From the NCBI RefSeq assembly GCF_900114375.1, contig NZ_FOSV01000008.1, positions 62,001 to 126,000 of the forward strand: a DNA stretch of 64,000 nucleotides. The letters run 5' to 3'. This document shows positions 17,920 to 28,804 of the stretch, piece by piece. Made by a program: the position numbers and the translations under genes. Origin of the DNA: Methylorubrum salsuginis. GTDB taxonomy: Bacteria; Pseudomonadota; Alphaproteobacteria; Rhizobiales; Beijerinckiaceae. How positions within the stretch are numbered: the stretch's first letter is position 1; every line of letters begins with the position of its first letter. The notes under the pieces are model-generated. The model did not search any database, was not told the origin of the DNA, and worked only from the letters and a program-made list of their open reading frames with translations.

Positions 17920-20900
17920 GCGCTCTCCCCCTCGCCCGCCAGCGACCATTCGAGGACGCGGGCCAAGTGATCGTAGTCGCTGTAGGCGCGCACATATTGC
18001 GGGAAGGGGCGCGACACGTAGGCCGCCTCCCCGGTCATGTAGCGGGCCAAGAGCCCGCGCAGGCGCGTGACGTGCTCCTGCACGATGACCTCCACCGCCC
18101 GCGCCTCGCCGGGCGGCGGCTTGATCGGGATCGGCCGGAACGGCTCGCGCCCGCCCGACGCGTGGACGTAGAGGAGATCGGGCACGGTCCCCGCGCGCAG
18201 GCCCTCGAAGGCGCCGTGCATCAGCATGGCGGCTTCCAGGGTGAGTTGGGGGGAGAAGCCGGCGAAGACCGTGCGGTTGGAGGGTGGCGAGCCGGTCTTG
18301 AAATCGACGATGCAGAAGCCGCCGTCGGCCCGCCGCTCGATCCGGTCGGCCCGGCCGGTAAGGGTGAAGGTCTCCGAGCCGAGCGGGATCACCCATTGGC
18401 CCGACATCTCGGGATGGATGCCGGCGAGTTCGGGGCGGCGGGCGCGCTCCCATTCCAGAAACTCGATCGCCATGCGCTCGTAGCGGGGGAACCACTCGGC
18501 GTAGAGTTCGGGGTACTGATCCTGAAGCCGGCCGAAGGCCTCGAGCGCGATCGTGTAGAGAAGCTGCTCGGCCAAATCCGGCAGCGGCCCGGCATGGGCG
18601 GTGGCGAAGTCGCCGAGGATCTTGTGGATCAGCGTGCCGCGCTCCGAGGCGCCCGGCACCACGGCGACCGGCTCCAGCGCCTCCAGTCCCAGCACGTGCT
18701 TCGCAAAGATCGAATACGGGTCGCGCACCAGCGTCTCGATCTCGGTGACGCTGAGGCGGCGCGGGAAGAGGGCCGGGTCGGGCTTGGGGGCCGGTCGCAC
18801 CAGGCGCGGCGGGGCGGGCTCGCGGCCGCGGTCGAGCCATGCGGCGAGCCCCCGCAGGCGTTGGCCGCGGGTGAGCACGTCCTCCCACGGCCCCTCGCCG
18901 CCGAAGGCGCGCAGGCGCTGGAGGAAGCGCGAGGGCACCGTCGGCGAGCCCTCGCGCTTGGCCGCGCGGGTCAGCACCGCATCGTGGGTGCCGAGGAGCT
19001 GCACGAAGTCGTGCGCCGCCTGCCCGATCCGCCGCTCGGGCGGGCTCAGGCCCACTTGGCCCCGCATCGGCCGGTTGAGGAAGGCGTCGGTGGTCTGACG
19101 CACCGGCCACACCGCCTCGTCGAGGCCGCCGAGCACGATCCGGTCCACGGTCAGGAGCCGCGCCTCCAGCGGCCCGAGCAGGCGCAGGCGCGGATGCGCG
19201 TTCTCGCGGGCACAGGCGACGGTGCGGTCGCGGGCGAGGGCGGTGAAGACGGCGGCGTAGTCGCCGAAGCGGCCGGGCAGTTCCTCGTCGGCCGCCGCTT
19301 CGAGGTCGTCGAACAGCTGGTCGAGCGTGTCGAGGGACGGGTCGTCGATCTCGTCCTCGGGGCCATCCAGCATCCGCTCGCAGGCCTCGCGGTGGAGGGC
19401 GGCGAGCGCCACGAGGTTGCCGACGGCCGGCTGCCGGTCGGTGCGGAACGCGCCGAGCGCGATCTCCAGCCGGTCGAGAACGGAGGCCGCCAGCTCCCAG
19501 TCGATCGCCTTGAGCCGCCTTTTCGCCCGCGGCACCCGCCCGGTGGTGGTGCGGTTGAGTTCGAGGGCGGTGCGCATGCCGTCAAAACTGTTCTTCGGCA
19601 CCGGGGCGGGGCCGCGCAGGCCCCCGATCTCCAGCGCCGCGCCCGCGCGCACCACCTCGCTGCGGGTCAGCCCCAGGCGGACGAAGGGGTGGGCCAAGAG
19701 CGAGATGACGCGGGACGGGGCGGGCTCGGCGGCGAGTTCGGCCACCAGCCGGGCGAAGCGCCCGCCCTGCGAGCGGCCGAGCCCGAGACCCGCGGAATCC
19801 TCCGCCACGATCCCCCAGCGGGCGAGTTCGGCCGAGACGCGCAGGGCCAGCCCCCGGTCGGGCGTCACCAGGGCGGCGGTGGCGCCGGGCGTCTCCAGGG
19901 TTTCGCGCAGGGCCAGCGCCGCGACCAGCGCCTCCTCGCGCTCGTCCGCGGCCTCGACCACCGCGAGGCCCGCAAGGCCCTCGCGGGCGAGCACCAGCCG
20001 CTCGGCCGGGTCGAGCCCGGCCCAGGCGTCGGTGGTCTCGGCCGGGCGCAGGGCCTGGGACAGCAGCTTTTCGCGAGCGACCGCTTCGGGCGGCGGATCG
20101 CCGAGCGGCGCCACCGCCTCGCGGCCGACACTGAGCGCGCTGCGGCCCATGAGTTGGCGCAGGATCGCCTGCGGATGGCCGTGGGCGGCCTCCTCCGGGT
20201 TGCCGCCGCCGTCGATGGCGTCCCAGCCCTCCGGGTCGAGATGGAGGTCGAGGCCGGGCAGGACCACGGCCCCGCGGGGAAGGCGCGCCACCGCGGCGAT
20301 CAGCCGGGCGGTGGCCGGGACCGAGCCGGTCGAGCCCGCCACCACCACCGGATCGCCGGGCCGCTCGCGCGACAGCCGGTCGGCCTCGGCCAGCACGAGG
20401 CGCCGCGCCCGCACCGCCGGGTCGGCGAGCGAACGGGCGGCGAGGATGCCGGGCCAGTTCTCGGCGGCGATGCGCAGGAAATCGAGGGTGAGGCCGAAAT
20501 AGCGGGAATGCTCGGCCTCGACCGCGGCGCCGATCTCGTTCCAGGGCAGGCCCTCGACGGTGAGCGCGTCCATCAACCCTTCGAGGTCGGCGGCGAGCGC
20601 CACCGCGTCGGCGGGGGAGGACGGCACGAGGAAGGGTACCTCGTCGTCGATGGGTAAGAGTTCGCGGTCCACCGTCTCGGCCCATTTCTGGACGAGGCGG
20701 GCCAGGATCAGCCGCCGCTCCAGGGGGGCGACGGCCGGATGCAGCAGCTCCTCCGGCGTGTCGAGCAGGGCGTTGGCCGAGAGGTCGAGCTCCGCCTCGT
20801 CGGCCTCGCCCAGCGGGATCATCCGCGGCAGCAGGGCCGCCCCGCCGAGGCGCTGCGCCAGCACGGTCGAGAGCGCCCGCACGGCGCGCTGCGTCGGCAG

Positions 20901-21035
20901 GTAGAGCGTGACGGAGGCGAGCGCGAACGGATCGTCGCCGAGCGTGCCGACGAGGCGACCGGACACGAGCGCATCGGCGAGCGTCGGCAGGAACGGCGCA
21001 CCGGGGGGAATGGTGAGGACGCGGGCGGCGGTCAT
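17916..21035 (-). CDS. addB: double-strand break repair protein AddB
   Basis: The 1039-residue partner of AddA is of the alphaproteobacterial AddB type. It has a degenerate helicase-like N-terminal part without a recognisable Walker A motif. A C-terminal nuclease domain carries D911 and K913 in IVDFKTGSPP. The roughly 130 residues after the nuclease motif contain no cysteine, so the 4Fe-4S staple known from Firmicutes AddB appears absent. Its stop overlaps the addA GTG, indicating coupled synthesis of the heterodimer. A 212-bp gap upstream separates it from the TerB-like gene and shows nothing else. Confidence 0.93.
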   Translation of the reverse strand: MTAARVLTIPPGAPFLPTLADALVSGRLVGTLGDDPFALASVTLYLPTQRAVRALSTVLAQRLGGAALLPRMIPLGEADEAELDLSANALLDTPEELLHPAVAPLERRLILARLVQKWAETVDRELLPIDDEVPFLVPSSPADAVALAADLEGLMDALTVEGLPWNEIGAAVEAEHSRYFGLTLDFLRIAAENWPGILAARSLADPAVRARRLVLAEADRLSRERPGDPVVVAGSTGSVPATARLIAAVARLPRGAVVLPGLDLHLDPEGWDAIDGGGNPEEAAHGHPQAILRQLMGRSALSVGREAVAPLGDPPPEAVAREKLLSQALRPAETTDAWAGLDPAERLVLAREGLAGLAVVEAADEREEALVAALALRETLETPGATAALVTPDRGLALRVSAELARWGIVAEDSAGLGLGRSQGGRFARLVAELAAEPAPSRVISLLAHPFVRLGLTRSEVVRAGAALEIGGLRGPAPVPKNSFDGMRTALELNRTTTGRVPRAKRRLKAIDWELAASVLDRLEIALGAFRTDRQPAVGNLVALAALHREACERMLDGPEDEIDDPSLDTLDQLFDDLEAAADEELPGRFGDYAAVFTALARDRTVACARENAHPRLRLLGPLEARLLTVDRIVLGGLDEAVWPVRQTTDAFLNRPMRGQVGLSPPERRIGQAAHDFVQLLGTHDAVLTRAAKREGSPTVPSRFLQRLRAFGGEGPWEDVLTRGQRLRGLAAWLDRGREPAPPRLVRPAPKPDPALFPRRLSVTEIETLVRDPYSIFAKHVLGLEALEPVAVVPGASERGTLIHKILGDFATAHAGPLPDLAEQLLYTIALEAFGRLQDQYPELYAEWFPRYERMAIEFLEWERARRPELAGIHPEMSGQWVIPLGSETFTLTGRADRIERRADGGFCIVDFKTGSPPSNRTVFAGFSPQLTLEAAMLMHGAFEGLRAGTVPDLLYVHASGGREPFRPIPIKPPPGEARAVEVIVQEHVTRLRGLLARYMTGEAAYVSRPFPQYVRAYSDYDHLARVLEWSLAGEGESA

Positions 21036-21247
21036 CGCGATCTTCGTGGAGAGGCGATCTGGCGTTTCACCGCCGCTCGCCTCCGGTCCATCTCAGCCGA
21101 ACATGGCTAAAGCTTCTTCAAACGTCGGCACGGACTCGTCTCGGGCCGAATGAAAGCGCCCGGCGTGCCGCGACCTCGGTCCGGCTCGACCGTTCGAGCT
21201 TTGTTCTAGCACGGGCGCAGAGGATATGCAGCCGCCTGCTCCCATCT

Positions 21248-21691
21248 CTATCCGAATCGCGCCAGCAGCCCCGCCCCATCGACCCCCAAAGCCTCGGCGA
21301 TCTCGGCGAGCGCCGCCTGTTCCTTCTCGCCGATCCCCTCGTGGTCGGCGACATCCGCCGCGAGGAGGAAGACGTTGCGGCGCTGCTCTTCCGGGCGGTC
21401 GGCGATGGTGGCGATGCGCACGAGGTTCTCGGCGCGGCCGGCGCGGGTGCGGGCGCGGCCGAGGCCCTCGTAGAGGGCATGCTCCAGCATCAGGCTGTCG
21501 TAACCCTTTTCCAGGATCGGGTTGGCGCGCAGGCCCGCGAGCGCCGTGTCGAACTCCTCCGACATCACCTCGCCGTCGGCGACCGCGACGTTGGCGCAGG
21601 CCGAGACCCCCGCCTGCATCAGGCTCTCGTCGCCGGCGTAAGCCGTCAGCGTGCGGCGGAACCGCTCCACCGTTTCCGAAATCAGACCCAT
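21248..21691 (-). CDS. TerB-like (tellurite resistance TerB/DjlA-type) helical protein
   Basis: The 147-residue all-helical protein shows the duplicated acidic motif of the TerB family: NVAVADGEVMSEEF near residue 34 and AADVADHEGIGEKE near 112, each resembling a metal-binding loop between helices. TerB proteins bind metal ions and are linked to tellurite or stress responses. Here no other ter genes are present, so the family name should not be read as a resistance phenotype. It stands upstream of addB on the same strand but about 210 bp away. Function is unknown. Confidence 0.7.
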   Translation of the reverse strand: MGLISETVERFRRTLTAYAGDESLMQAGVSACANVAVADGEVMSEEFDTALAGLRANPILEKGYDSLMLEHALYEGLGRARTRAGRAENLVRIATIADRPEEQRRNVFLLAADVADHEGIGEKEQAALAEIAEALGVDGAGLLARFG

Positions 21692-21745
21692 TCCCGCCCT
21701 GCCGTCATTTCCGAACCGGCTTCAACACGCCGCGCGGCCTCCGGT

Positions 21746-22501
21746 TCACGGCACCTGGGCGCTTTGGCGGACTCGCGCTTCCGCCGCCGCGATCGCGTCG
21801 GGCGTGCCGACATGGAGCCACTGGCCGTCGAGGCGAAGGCCGTGCAGGCGGTTTTGCTTGGCCGCCCGGTCGAACAGCAGGGTGAGCGAGAACGAGCCCT
21901 CCGGCGAGTCCTCGAAAAGCTCCGGCTTCAGGATGGCGACGCCCGCGTAGATGAAGGGCGCGACCTCGCGCTCGCCGCGCCAGGAGAGGCGCCCGTCGGC
22001 ATCCATGTCGAAATCGCCCGCGCCCTCGTAGCCGAGGCTGGTCGCCGTCGGCGCGACCAGCAGCAGGATGTCCATGGTCTCCGGGTTCCAGGCCTCGATC
22101 AGCCGGGGCAGGTTCGGGCGCGGCCCCTCCAGCCAGAACGAGTCGGAGTTGAACACCACGAAGGGCTCCGACCCGATATGGTGCAATGCCTTCTTGATGC
22201 CGCCGCCGGTCTCCAACAGCGCCGCGCGCTCGTCGGAGACGATCAGCGCCGGGCCGCCGACGCGGTGGGAGAGATGGCCCTCCATCAGGTCGGCGAGCCA
22301 GTGGACGTTGACGATGGCCGTCTCGATCCCGCCCTCGGCCGCCCGGTCGAGGGCGTGGTCGATCAGCGCCTTGCCAGCGACCTCGACGAGCGGCTTCGGC
22401 ACCGTGGCCGTGATCGGCCGCATCCGCTTGCCGAGGCCCGCAGCGAGCACGAAGGCACGCGTGATTCTTTTGGGGTCGGTCGCGTCATTCATGGCGGCCA
22501 T
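21746..22501 (-). CDS. nucleotidyltransferase, MurU-like (N-acetylmuramate-1-phosphate uridylyltransferase)
   Basis: The 251-residue protein has the sugar-phosphate nucleotidyltransferase fold, with VLAAGLGKRMRPITATVPKPL near the N-terminus, ALLETGGGI, and FVVFNSDSFW carrying the metal-binding Asp. It matches the MurU type, which makes UDP-MurNAc from MurNAc-1-phosphate in the cell-wall recycling shortcut described in Pseudomonas. The preceding gene ends in an AmgK-like kinase domain that would supply the substrate. Two in-frame ATGs nine bases apart are possible starts, and neither has a strong ribosome-binding site. Specificity is inferred from this pairing. Confidence 0.8.
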   Translation of the reverse strand: MAAMNDATDPKRITRAFVLAAGLGKRMRPITATVPKPLVEVAGKALIDHALDRAAEGGIETAIVNVHWLADLMEGHLSHRVGGPALIVSDERAALLETGGGIKKALHHIGSEPFVVFNSDSFWLEGPRPNLPRLIEAWNPETMDILLLVAPTATSLGYEGAGDFDMDADGRLSWRGEREVAPFIYAGVAILKPELFEDSPEGSFSLTLLFDRAAKQNRLHGLRLDGQWLHVGTPDAIAAAEARVRQSAQVP

Positions 22502-22520
22502 CGGCGGGTTGGAGACAGGA

Positions 22521-24101
22521 TCAGGCGGAGGGCGCCACGAGGCTCGGGAGCTGGCTCTCGTGCCAGGACCGAAGGGGCCCGAGCGCCGGATGGGCGAGGT
22601 TGCGGGCGAGATACCCCTCGATCCGCGGCAGGTGGGCGAGATAGCCCGGCTTCCCGTCGCGCTTGTCCAGCCGGGCGAAGATGCCGAGGATCTTGGTCGC
22701 GCGCTGCGCCGCCAGCACCGCGTAGGAGCGGGCGAAGGCCTGGAGATCGAAGCCCGGATCGCGGGCGCGGCGCTCGCGGATGTAGAGGCCCAGCAGCCGC
22801 AATTCGAAATCCGCGCTGCAATCGACGCGGGCGTCCTGCAAGAGCGAGGCGACATCGTAGGCCGGGTGGCCCATCACCGCATCCTGGAAGTCGATGACGC
22901 CGACCCGCTCCAGCCCCGTGCGCTCGGGCAGCCAGATCAGGTTGGGTGAGTGGTAGTCGCGAAGCGTCCAGGTCCGGCGCTCGGCGAGCAGGTCCTTGAG
23001 GGCGTCGCCCCAGAGTGCCACGAATTCGCGCCGCGCGTCCGGCGACAGCTGGGTGTTGCGGATGGCCGGCGCATACCATTCGGGCATCAGCTCGGCCTCG
23101 AACAGCAGCGCCTCTTCGTCGTAGCGCGGCAGGACGTGCTCGATGCCGTCCGCCACCGGCACCCGGTCGGGCAGGTCGGTGGCATGGAGCTTGGCGAGCA
23201 GGCGCACGGCCTCCGCGTAGCGCTCGGGCCGCGGCGCGCCGTTCTCGACCACCGGCTCGGCGCCGAGATCCTCCAGGATCAGCAGCCCGGCCTCCAGATT
23301 CTCGCCGAGGATTTTGGGGGCCGACACGCCGAGGCCGACCAGGGCGCGGTCCATGCCGACGAAGGCGTGGATGCTCTCGGCGAGCTTGACGATGGCGCTG
23401 TAGGGCTTGCCGTCCTTCACCGGCGGCCCGTCGGGGCGCGGCGGCGCGATCATCAGAACGGCGGTCTCGCCGCCGGGCTTCACCAGCCGCTCGTAGGCGC
23501 GCGAGGAGGCGTCGCCCTGCATCGGCACCCGCTCGGCTTCGTCCCAGCCGGTGCGGGCGATCAGCGCGCGCACGGCGCGGGCCCGGTCGATGCGCTCGCG
23601 CATCCCCGGCGTGCCGTCGATGCGCACGAGGCGGGCGCCCTCGCCGTATTCGGGCCGCAGCGAGAGCTCGACCGAGAGGATCTCGCTGTCGCGCGGGCCC
23701 AATCGCTCCGGCCACTCCACCAGGGTGATGGCGGTCTCGGCGAGTTCGTCGAAGCCGAGTTCGACCAGCTCGTCGGCGCTGCGCAGGCGGTAGAGGTCGG
23801 CGTGGATGATCGAGCGGCCGCCCCGGCCCTCGTAGGGCTGCATCAGGGTGAAGGTCGGGCTCGGGACTTCGAGGCGCGGGTCGCCGGCGAGTTCGCGGAT
23901 CATCGCCCGGGCGAGCGTGGTCTTGCCGGCTCCCAGACCCCCTGAGAGCGCCACGAGATCGCCGGGCAGGAGGAAGCCCGCCAGGAAGGCCGCCATGTCC
24001 TCGGTGGCGCCCTCCTCCGGCAGCAGCACCTCCCAGGCCGGGCGCCGCGGGGGCGTCTCGGATGAGGCAGCCCCGGCCGTGCCGTCCGTGTCCTCGCTCA
24101 A
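22521..24101 (-). CDS. bifunctional TsaE / AmgK-like phosphotransferase fusion
   Basis: This 526-residue protein joins two usually separate functions. Residues about 22-165 are TsaE, the ATPase needed for tRNA t6A37 formation, with Walker A GGLGAGKT (54-61), VPSPTF and HADLYRL. Residues about 180-520 are an aminoglycoside-phosphotransferase-fold kinase with GDASSRAYERL, LRDYHSPNLIWL and VIDFQDAVMGHPAYD, like AmgK, which phosphorylates MurNAc or GlcNAc at the anomeric position. I chose a TTG start because GGAGGG precedes it; the frame stays open further upstream. The MurU-like gene follows 20 bp later. Similar fusions are known in Hyphomicrobiales. Confidence 0.85.
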   Translation of the reverse strand: MSEDTDGTAGAASSETPPRRPAWEVLLPEEGATEDMAAFLAGFLLPGDLVALSGGLGAGKTTLARAMIRELAGDPRLEVPSPTFTLMQPYEGRGGRSIIHADLYRLRSADELVELGFDELAETAITLVEWPERLGPRDSEILSVELSLRPEYGEGARLVRIDGTPGMRERIDRARAVRALIARTGWDEAERVPMQGDASSRAYERLVKPGGETAVLMIAPPRPDGPPVKDGKPYSAIVKLAESIHAFVGMDRALVGLGVSAPKILGENLEAGLLILEDLGAEPVVENGAPRPERYAEAVRLLAKLHATDLPDRVPVADGIEHVLPRYDEEALLFEAELMPEWYAPAIRNTQLSPDARREFVALWGDALKDLLAERRTWTLRDYHSPNLIWLPERTGLERVGVIDFQDAVMGHPAYDVASLLQDARVDCSADFELRLLGLYIRERRARDPGFDLQAFARSYAVLAAQRATKILGIFARLDKRDGKPGYLAHLPRIEGYLARNLAHPALGPLRSWHESQLPSLVAPSA

Positions 24102-24196
24102 CGCCTCAACCCTCCGCACGCGCCGCCGGATGCCCGATCCGACGGTTTCGACCGATCCTAGCAGGGGATGATTAACCGGATTTTCCAGAGGATCGC

Positions 24197-24215
24197 CCCG
24201 GATCTGAGATCCGGG
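24197..24215. repeat. inverted repeat between divL and tsaE
   Basis: A perfect 8-bp arm pair (CCCGGATC, loop TGA, GATCCGGG) lies 144 bp past the end of divL. No T-run follows on either strand, so it is at best a partial terminator or a protein site. Confidence 0.4.
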
Positions 24216-24358
24216 ACGATCCGCTCGGTTGCCGGGGCGCATCGGATTGTCCCGAAAGCCGAAAAACCCCCTTCCGGGCCGATGCTCAAGGAAGGCGAAA
24301 CCGAATGGTTGCCGCCAAGCCCCGACCGCGAAGCGACGTCCGGTCAGGTCGGTGGGGC

Positions 24359-26956
24359 CTATTCGGCCGCCTCCAGGCTCGCCGCGGCCCGGTTGTCCGG
24401 CGTCTGCCGGTTCGTCGACGGGCGGGCGGGCTCGGCTTCAGGCCCGGCCCCGGGGAGCTGCCCGTTGCCCGGAGAGGGCTCGGCGGGGAAGAAGCAGCTG
24501 ACCCGGGTGCCGCGGCCCGGTGCCGAGGTGATCTCGACCCGGCCGCCATGCAGCTCGACGAAGGAGCGCACGATCGACAGCCCGAGGCCCACGCCCCGGT
24601 GCTTGGTGCCCAGCGTGTTGCTCTCGAACCGGTCGAACACCCGGTCGATCACCTCCGCCGGGATGCCGCGGCCCTGGTCGATCACCGAGAGCGTCAGCGC
24701 GCCGCCCTGGCGGCGGGCCTCGACGCGCACGTGCTGGCCGGATTCGGAGAAGCCGACCGCGTTCGACAGAAGGTTGAACAGGATCTGGCGCACCCGCTTG
24801 CCGTCGGCGAACACGCTGCCGACGCCGTCCGGCACGTCGAGATCGAGGCCGATATGGGATTCGGCGAGCCGGTCCTCGATGCCGCGGACGGCGGCCTCGA
24901 CGGTGGCGCGCACGTCGATGGTCTCGCGCTGGAGTTCGAGCGAGCCGGCATCGATCGAGGCGAGGTCGAGGATATCGTTGATGATGACGAGCAGCGCCGC
25001 CGACGAGCGCATGATGTGCTCGGAATACTCGCGCTGGCGCTCGTTGAGCGCCCCGACGGTCTCGTCGCCCAGCAGCTGGGTGAAGCCGATAATGTTGGTG
25101 AGCGGCGAGCGCAGCTCGTAGGAGACGTGGTGGACGAAGGTGTCGCGCAGCTGCGAGGCGCGTTCCAGGGCGTCGTTCTTCTCGGTGAGCGCGCGCTCGA
25201 CATTGGCGCTGGCGGTCACGTCGATGAAGGTGAGCAGGGTCGCGCCGAGCGGCAGCGGCTGAGCCGAGCAGTCCAGCACGGTGCCGTCGTTCATGTCGAG
25301 GCGGCAGGCATGGCCGCTGCGGGAATCAGACAGGCCGGTGATGGCCTGCCGGATGCCGGCCCAGGCACCCTGGTCGGGCGTCAGCGTCCGGCAGGCGGCG
25401 ATGACGGCGTCGACATAGGGCTTGCCGGCGAGCGTGGCCGGATCGATCCGCCACGTCGCCGCGAAGGCGCGGTTGGCGACCGTGAGGCGCCCGTCGGCGG
25501 CGAACACCGCCACCGGTTCCTTCAGGGCCTCCAGGGTTTCGGCCTGTTCCTTCATCAGCGCGTCGTAGCGCGAGGCGAGCTTCATGCTCTCCGAGACGTC
25601 CTGATACAGGTAGGTCAGGCCGCCCTGCGGGTTGGGGTCGGCGAGCACGCGCAGGGTCCGCCCGTCGGGCAGGTACCAGGGCGTGTCGGTGGCCTCCACC
25701 GCGCGGTAGGCGGCCAGCACCTCGGCCTTCCACGAGCGGAAATCGGCCTGTTCGGGCAGTTTGCGGTCGGCGCGGAGCCGATCGAGGATTTCGCCGTCGA
25801 GGGGTTTCGAATCGAGGAAGGCCGGATCGAGGTCCCACAGGCGCTGGTAGGCGGCGTTGTGGAAGATCAGGCGCTGGCGCGCGTCGAACATCGCCACCGC
25901 GGTCGGCAGCTGGTCGAGGGTGCGGACGTTGGCGTCCATCTGCCGCTGCAGGTCGGCCCGCACGCTCTCCAGCTCCGACACGTCGACGGCGATGCCGACG
26001 CGGCCCGTCTCGGTTTCGCTCTCGCAGACGTCGAGGGTGCGCCGCGCCCCCGCGACCACCGCGGAGAGGCGCAGGGGCTGGGGCCGGGCGGCGCTGCAGG
26101 CCTGGCGGCGGGCGATCTGCTCGCGGGCGGCGCGGTCGAGCAGCTCCAGCCCGCTCTCCACCACCGCCTCGCGGTTCGGCGCCTCGACGGCGGCGGCGTA
26201 GGCCGTGTTGGCGAAGGCGAGGCGCCCGTCCGGCGCCCGGTGCCAGACCGGCTGCGGGATGGCGTCGAGGAGGCCGGCGAGCGCCGCGAAGCCGCGCTTG
26301 GCCTCCTCCAGCGTGCCGCGCAGCTCGATCAGCTCGCGCCGCTCCTCCGTGGTTTCGCGCAGGCGCAGCAGCGCCCGCCCGCCGACGGCGCCCCCCTGGG
26401 CCTCGATGTAGCGCCCGGCGAGGCTGCGCAGGTTCATCCGGAAGCCGGTGCCGCGCTCGCGCAAGGACGCCACGGCGGATTCGAGGAGCTGCGCGTCCTG
26501 GGCGGCGAGCCAGGACTGGAAGGCGAGGAGCCGCCGGGCCCCGTTCTGGGCACCGCGGATATCCGCCGCCCCTCCCCGCAGATCCTGGGCGAAGCCGGCA
26601 TCGCCCTCGACCGCGGGTTCGCCGCGCCCGGCCCAGGTGATCAGCACCTGCCGTTCGGAATGGAGCAGCATCTCGGCCCGGTCGTGAGCGCCGCTGAGGG
26701 CGGCGAGCGCATCCTGCAAGGCGCGCTCGCGGCGCATCCAGCGGCCGCGCTCGCGCATGTGCAGCAGCGACAGGATCGTCGCGAAGACGGTCATCCCGAT
26801 CAGCACGGCCAAGCCGGCGGCGTTGTGCGTGTGCATCGGTCCCAGCATCGACCCCGCGCCGCTGGACGGAGCCTCCTCGGCCGCCGCCGCCAGCGGCGCC
26901 GCGATCACGAGGACGCCGGCACGCGTGAGGACGCGCGCCGCCCGTTCCAGACCCAT
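24359..26956 (-). CDS. divL: DivL-type PAS sensor pseudokinase (Tyr in place of phospho-His)
   Basis: The 865-residue membrane protein has one or two N-terminal hydrophobic segments (about 8-25 and 48-66), a long helical region, three PAS domains (about 228-330, 345-455 and 475-582), then a dimerisation (HisKA-like) and a HATPase_c domain. The H-box reads FVHHVSYELRSPL, with Y613 where kinases have His; codon 25118-25120 is TAC. This is the hallmark of DivL, which in Caulobacter binds DivK and tunes CckA-CtrA. ATP-site motifs (N-box NLLSNA, DQGRG, GVGLGLS) remain. The tsaE and ahcY neighbours agree with alphaproteobacterial divL context. Confidence 0.85.
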   Translation of the reverse strand: MGLERAARVLTRAGVLVIAAPLAAAAEEAPSSGAGSMLGPMHTHNAAGLAVLIGMTVFATILSLLHMRERGRWMRRERALQDALAALSGAHDRAEMLLHSERQVLITWAGRGEPAVEGDAGFAQDLRGGAADIRGAQNGARRLLAFQSWLAAQDAQLLESAVASLRERGTGFRMNLRSLAGRYIEAQGGAVGGRALLRLRETTEERRELIELRGTLEEAKRGFAALAGLLDAIPQPVWHRAPDGRLAFANTAYAAAVEAPNREAVVESGLELLDRAAREQIARRQACSAARPQPLRLSAVVAGARRTLDVCESETETGRVGIAVDVSELESVRADLQRQMDANVRTLDQLPTAVAMFDARQRLIFHNAAYQRLWDLDPAFLDSKPLDGEILDRLRADRKLPEQADFRSWKAEVLAAYRAVEATDTPWYLPDGRTLRVLADPNPQGGLTYLYQDVSESMKLASRYDALMKEQAETLEALKEPVAVFAADGRLTVANRAFAATWRIDPATLAGKPYVDAVIAACRTLTPDQGAWAGIRQAITGLSDSRSGHACRLDMNDGTVLDCSAQPLPLGATLLTFIDVTASANVERALTEKNDALERASQLRDTFVHHVSYELRSPLTNIIGFTQLLGDETVGALNERQREYSEHIMRSSAALLVIINDILDLASIDAGSLELQRETIDVRATVEAAVRGIEDRLAESHIGLDLDVPDGVGSVFADGKRVRQILFNLLSNAVGFSESGQHVRVEARRQGGALTLSVIDQGRGIPAEVIDRVFDRFESNTLGTKHRGVGLGLSIVRSFVELHGGRVEITSAPGRGTRVSCFFPAEPSPGNGQLPGAGPEAEPARPSTNRQTPDNRAAASLEAAE

Positions 26957-27397
26957 CCCAAGCCCCCGATACCCGAGCCGGACGAACGACGCCGTCCGGG
27001 CAAAGGCATCCCGTCACGCCCGGCGAGAGCCGGGGCGCGGGCGCCCGCTTCGTTTCATTCGCCGCCATCCTAACGCGGGGGGGATTCCGGCTGGAAGCGC
27101 CTTTGTGAGTCGGAAGGGGACCGGGCCGCATTCGGATGCGGCGGGGCGCAGAAAAGCCACAGTAGATTTGGGGCCTCAAGCGCCGGCGCCCGCGTCCGCG
27201 GGCTTAGGCTTCTCGCTCCGCTCGACGCCTCGGCTGAAAGCCGAGGCCGCTGCGCGGGGCGCGCTTCGCGCCCGGCCCTACGGGGCTGCCGCACGCTTCA
27301 GATAGAGGCCTCGAAGCCCTAAAAAAAGAAGCCCGGCCTTGCGGCCGGGCTCCCTGGTTCGTCCCGTCGGCGCGCCGGCCTTGCCGGCGCCCGCGGC
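26957..27397. other. intergenic region between divL and ahcY
   Basis: No convincing gene is present. The left part should hold the divL promoter. Two hairpins lie at 27227-27247 (9-bp stem GCCTCGGCT, loop GAA) and 27257-27273 (stem GGGCGCG, loop CTT). They resemble REP-type palindromes rather than terminators, because no T-run follows. The ahcY terminator lies at 27321-27351. Confidence 0.6.
27321..27351 (-). terminator. rho-independent terminator of ahcY
   Basis: An 8-bp stem GCCCGGCC/GGCCGGGC with loop TTGC is followed, reading leftwards, by TTCTTTTTTT. It lies about 47 bp past the ahcY stop. Confidence 0.88.

Positions 27398-28804
<1,407 letters not shown>

Noticed and set aside
14623..17970. 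Very long plus-strand frame opposite addA
   Set aside because: Composition is Gly/Arg/Glu/Val-rich without domains or ribosome-binding site; it is the usual antisense shadow in high-GC DNA.
14482..19110. A 1542-residue open frame covering addA and the 3' end of addB
   Set aside because: The upstream 1190 bases are the shadow of addB in another frame. AddA begins at the GTG that overlaps the addB stop, where homology-like sequence starts.
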